Source of the DNA: Opitutus sp.
Lineage (GTDB): Bacteria; Verrucomicrobiota; Verrucomicrobiia; Opitutales; Opitutaceae
Assembly: GCA_024998815.1 (NCBI GenBank)
Contig: JACEUQ010000001.1
Coordinates: forward strand, 62,001 to 126,000
Direction: 5' to 3'
Length of the DNA: 64,000 nucleotides
Shown here: piece after piece, positions 63,525-64,000 of the stretch
Layout: every line of letters begins with the position of its first letter
Numbering within the stretch: the first letter of the stretch is position 1
The notes under the pieces: generated by a model
What the model saw: the letters and a program-made list of their open reading frames with translations, nothing else
Database searches by the model: none
Told to the model about the DNA's origin: nothing
Made by a program: the position numbers and the translations under genes

Positions 63525-63681
63525 CAAACGCCCCGGATCAAAGCCGAGGGTTGCGCCAGGTTGAGCCCCTTCGCTCGTGATTGGATTTCCGGCAGCAGGC
63601 GCTCACCCTCCGAGCGGGCTGCGCCGAATAGCGCACCGCCGCCGCCCTGATTCGGGTAGCCGTGATTGATCCGGAAAAAAG
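63525..63681 (-). pseudogene. Unidentified C-terminal gene fragment
   Basis: A frame on the minus strand reads PAFFRINHGYPNQGGGGALF, then GAARSEGERLLPEIQSRAKG, and ends ALIRGV at TGA 63525. It opens right after a stop codon near 63681 with no start. Composition looks like a genuine protein end, family unknown. Immediately to the right on the + strand, 63682-63840 has another fragment (KKQVIFVAGLPRCIGSTSTR ... IEEIEPPGEWAIDFDYRYETP, then TAG). The 63301-64000 region holds no complete gene. Confidence 0.35.
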
Positions 63682-63871
63682 CAGGTCATCTTCGTCGCCG
63701 GCCTTCCCAGATGCATTGGCAGCACGTCCACTCGCCCCGCCGGCAACGGCAAAGAATCATGGTATGCGCTCAAACTGATCGAGGAAATCGAGCCCCCCGG
63801 CGAATGGGCCATCGATTTCGATTACCGATATGAAACTCCTTAGTCTTGGGCGAGCGAAGCTGCATTTTAAA

Positions 63872-63898
63872 CTTAGGCTGGAGCAGCCCCAGCCTAAG
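63872..63898. repeat. Perfect hairpin near the right window edge
   Basis: CTTAGGCTGG (63872-63881) and CCAGCCTAAG (63889-63898) form a perfect 10-bp stem with a 7-base loop. No T-run follows on the + strand; on the minus strand the stem is followed by TTTAAAATGC. It could be a weak terminator for a gene outside the window or another palindromic repeat. Confidence 0.6.
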
Positions 63899-64000
63899 TC
63901 ACCGCACAAGAAAACACCGGTCCCTTGAGCTCTGGTTCAGCTGTGCGCAGGCGTGTGGGCTTCGGATTTCTTCGGGAAAGCCAATGACCAGACTACCGAC

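Overview
The window looks like a chromosomal segment of a high-GC member of the PVC group, most likely Verrucomicrobiota close to the Opitutae. The evidence is a diaminopimelate aminotransferase (DapL) lysine route, a UvrA homologue built as a tandem duplication of the kind known from Chlamydiae, GatCAB-dependent tRNA amidation, a GxxExxY gene and many palindromic repeats. No rRNA operon, complete tRNA or CRISPR array was found.

Layout. 1-4.6 kb: the end of an ISAs1-type transposase, a SNF2 helicase, a zinc-ribbon membrane protein and an AI-2E family permease. 4.7-8.2 kb: a normal-size UvrA followed by a ParE-type toxin-antitoxin pair. 8.2-16.7 kb: housekeeping genes nadB-panC, dapL, a DUF456 gene broken by a stop codon, a lipoprotein, purE-purK and a UDP-sugar dehydrogenase, with hairpin repeats between them. 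16.7-24.9 kb: a repeat-bracketed unknown gene, then a giant UvrA-type ATPase split in two. Three ABC modules lie in one 1733-residue protein, the fourth is a separate 364-residue gene, and a VapBC cassette lies between them. 25-30 kb: a deoR gene cut by an IS1380-family element with an exact target duplication, a small membrane protein and lpdA.

30-38.4 kb is a mobile-element junkyard. It holds a pflA remnant, a DDE insertion sequence that is itself split by a four-gene IS21-type element (both ends and a 7-bp duplication are visible), a tRNA 3' remnant containing 37 consecutive C, and a tyrosine-integrase remnant split by a palindromic repeat plus a group II intron. 38.4-45.7 kb is a copper/silver CusCBA-type efflux operon with two small CxxC-rich periplasmic proteins, followed by a multicopper-oxidase remnant.

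46-51.2 kb: a DUF2959 gene and a four-gene operon (GT4 glycosyltransferase, GT28-type diacylglycerol glycosyltransferase, lipid kinase, LpxH-like phosphoesterase) that looks like glycolipid synthesis. 51.4-63.3 kb: an LRR-protein kinase, gatB, a GxxExxY gene in inverted repeats, gatA, a NhaR-like regulator, a short ribosome hibernation factor, a DUF1232 protein, then gatC-pheT-pheS-rplT-rpmI. The last 640 bp hold only gene fragments.

The most unusual theme is heptanucleotide repetition. Three unrelated 7-bp degenerate tandem repeats (types AGCTCCC, TGACCAA and TCTGACA) occur between genes. They are also inserted in frame at seven places in the giant uvrA and once in cusA, where they add low-complexity peptides.
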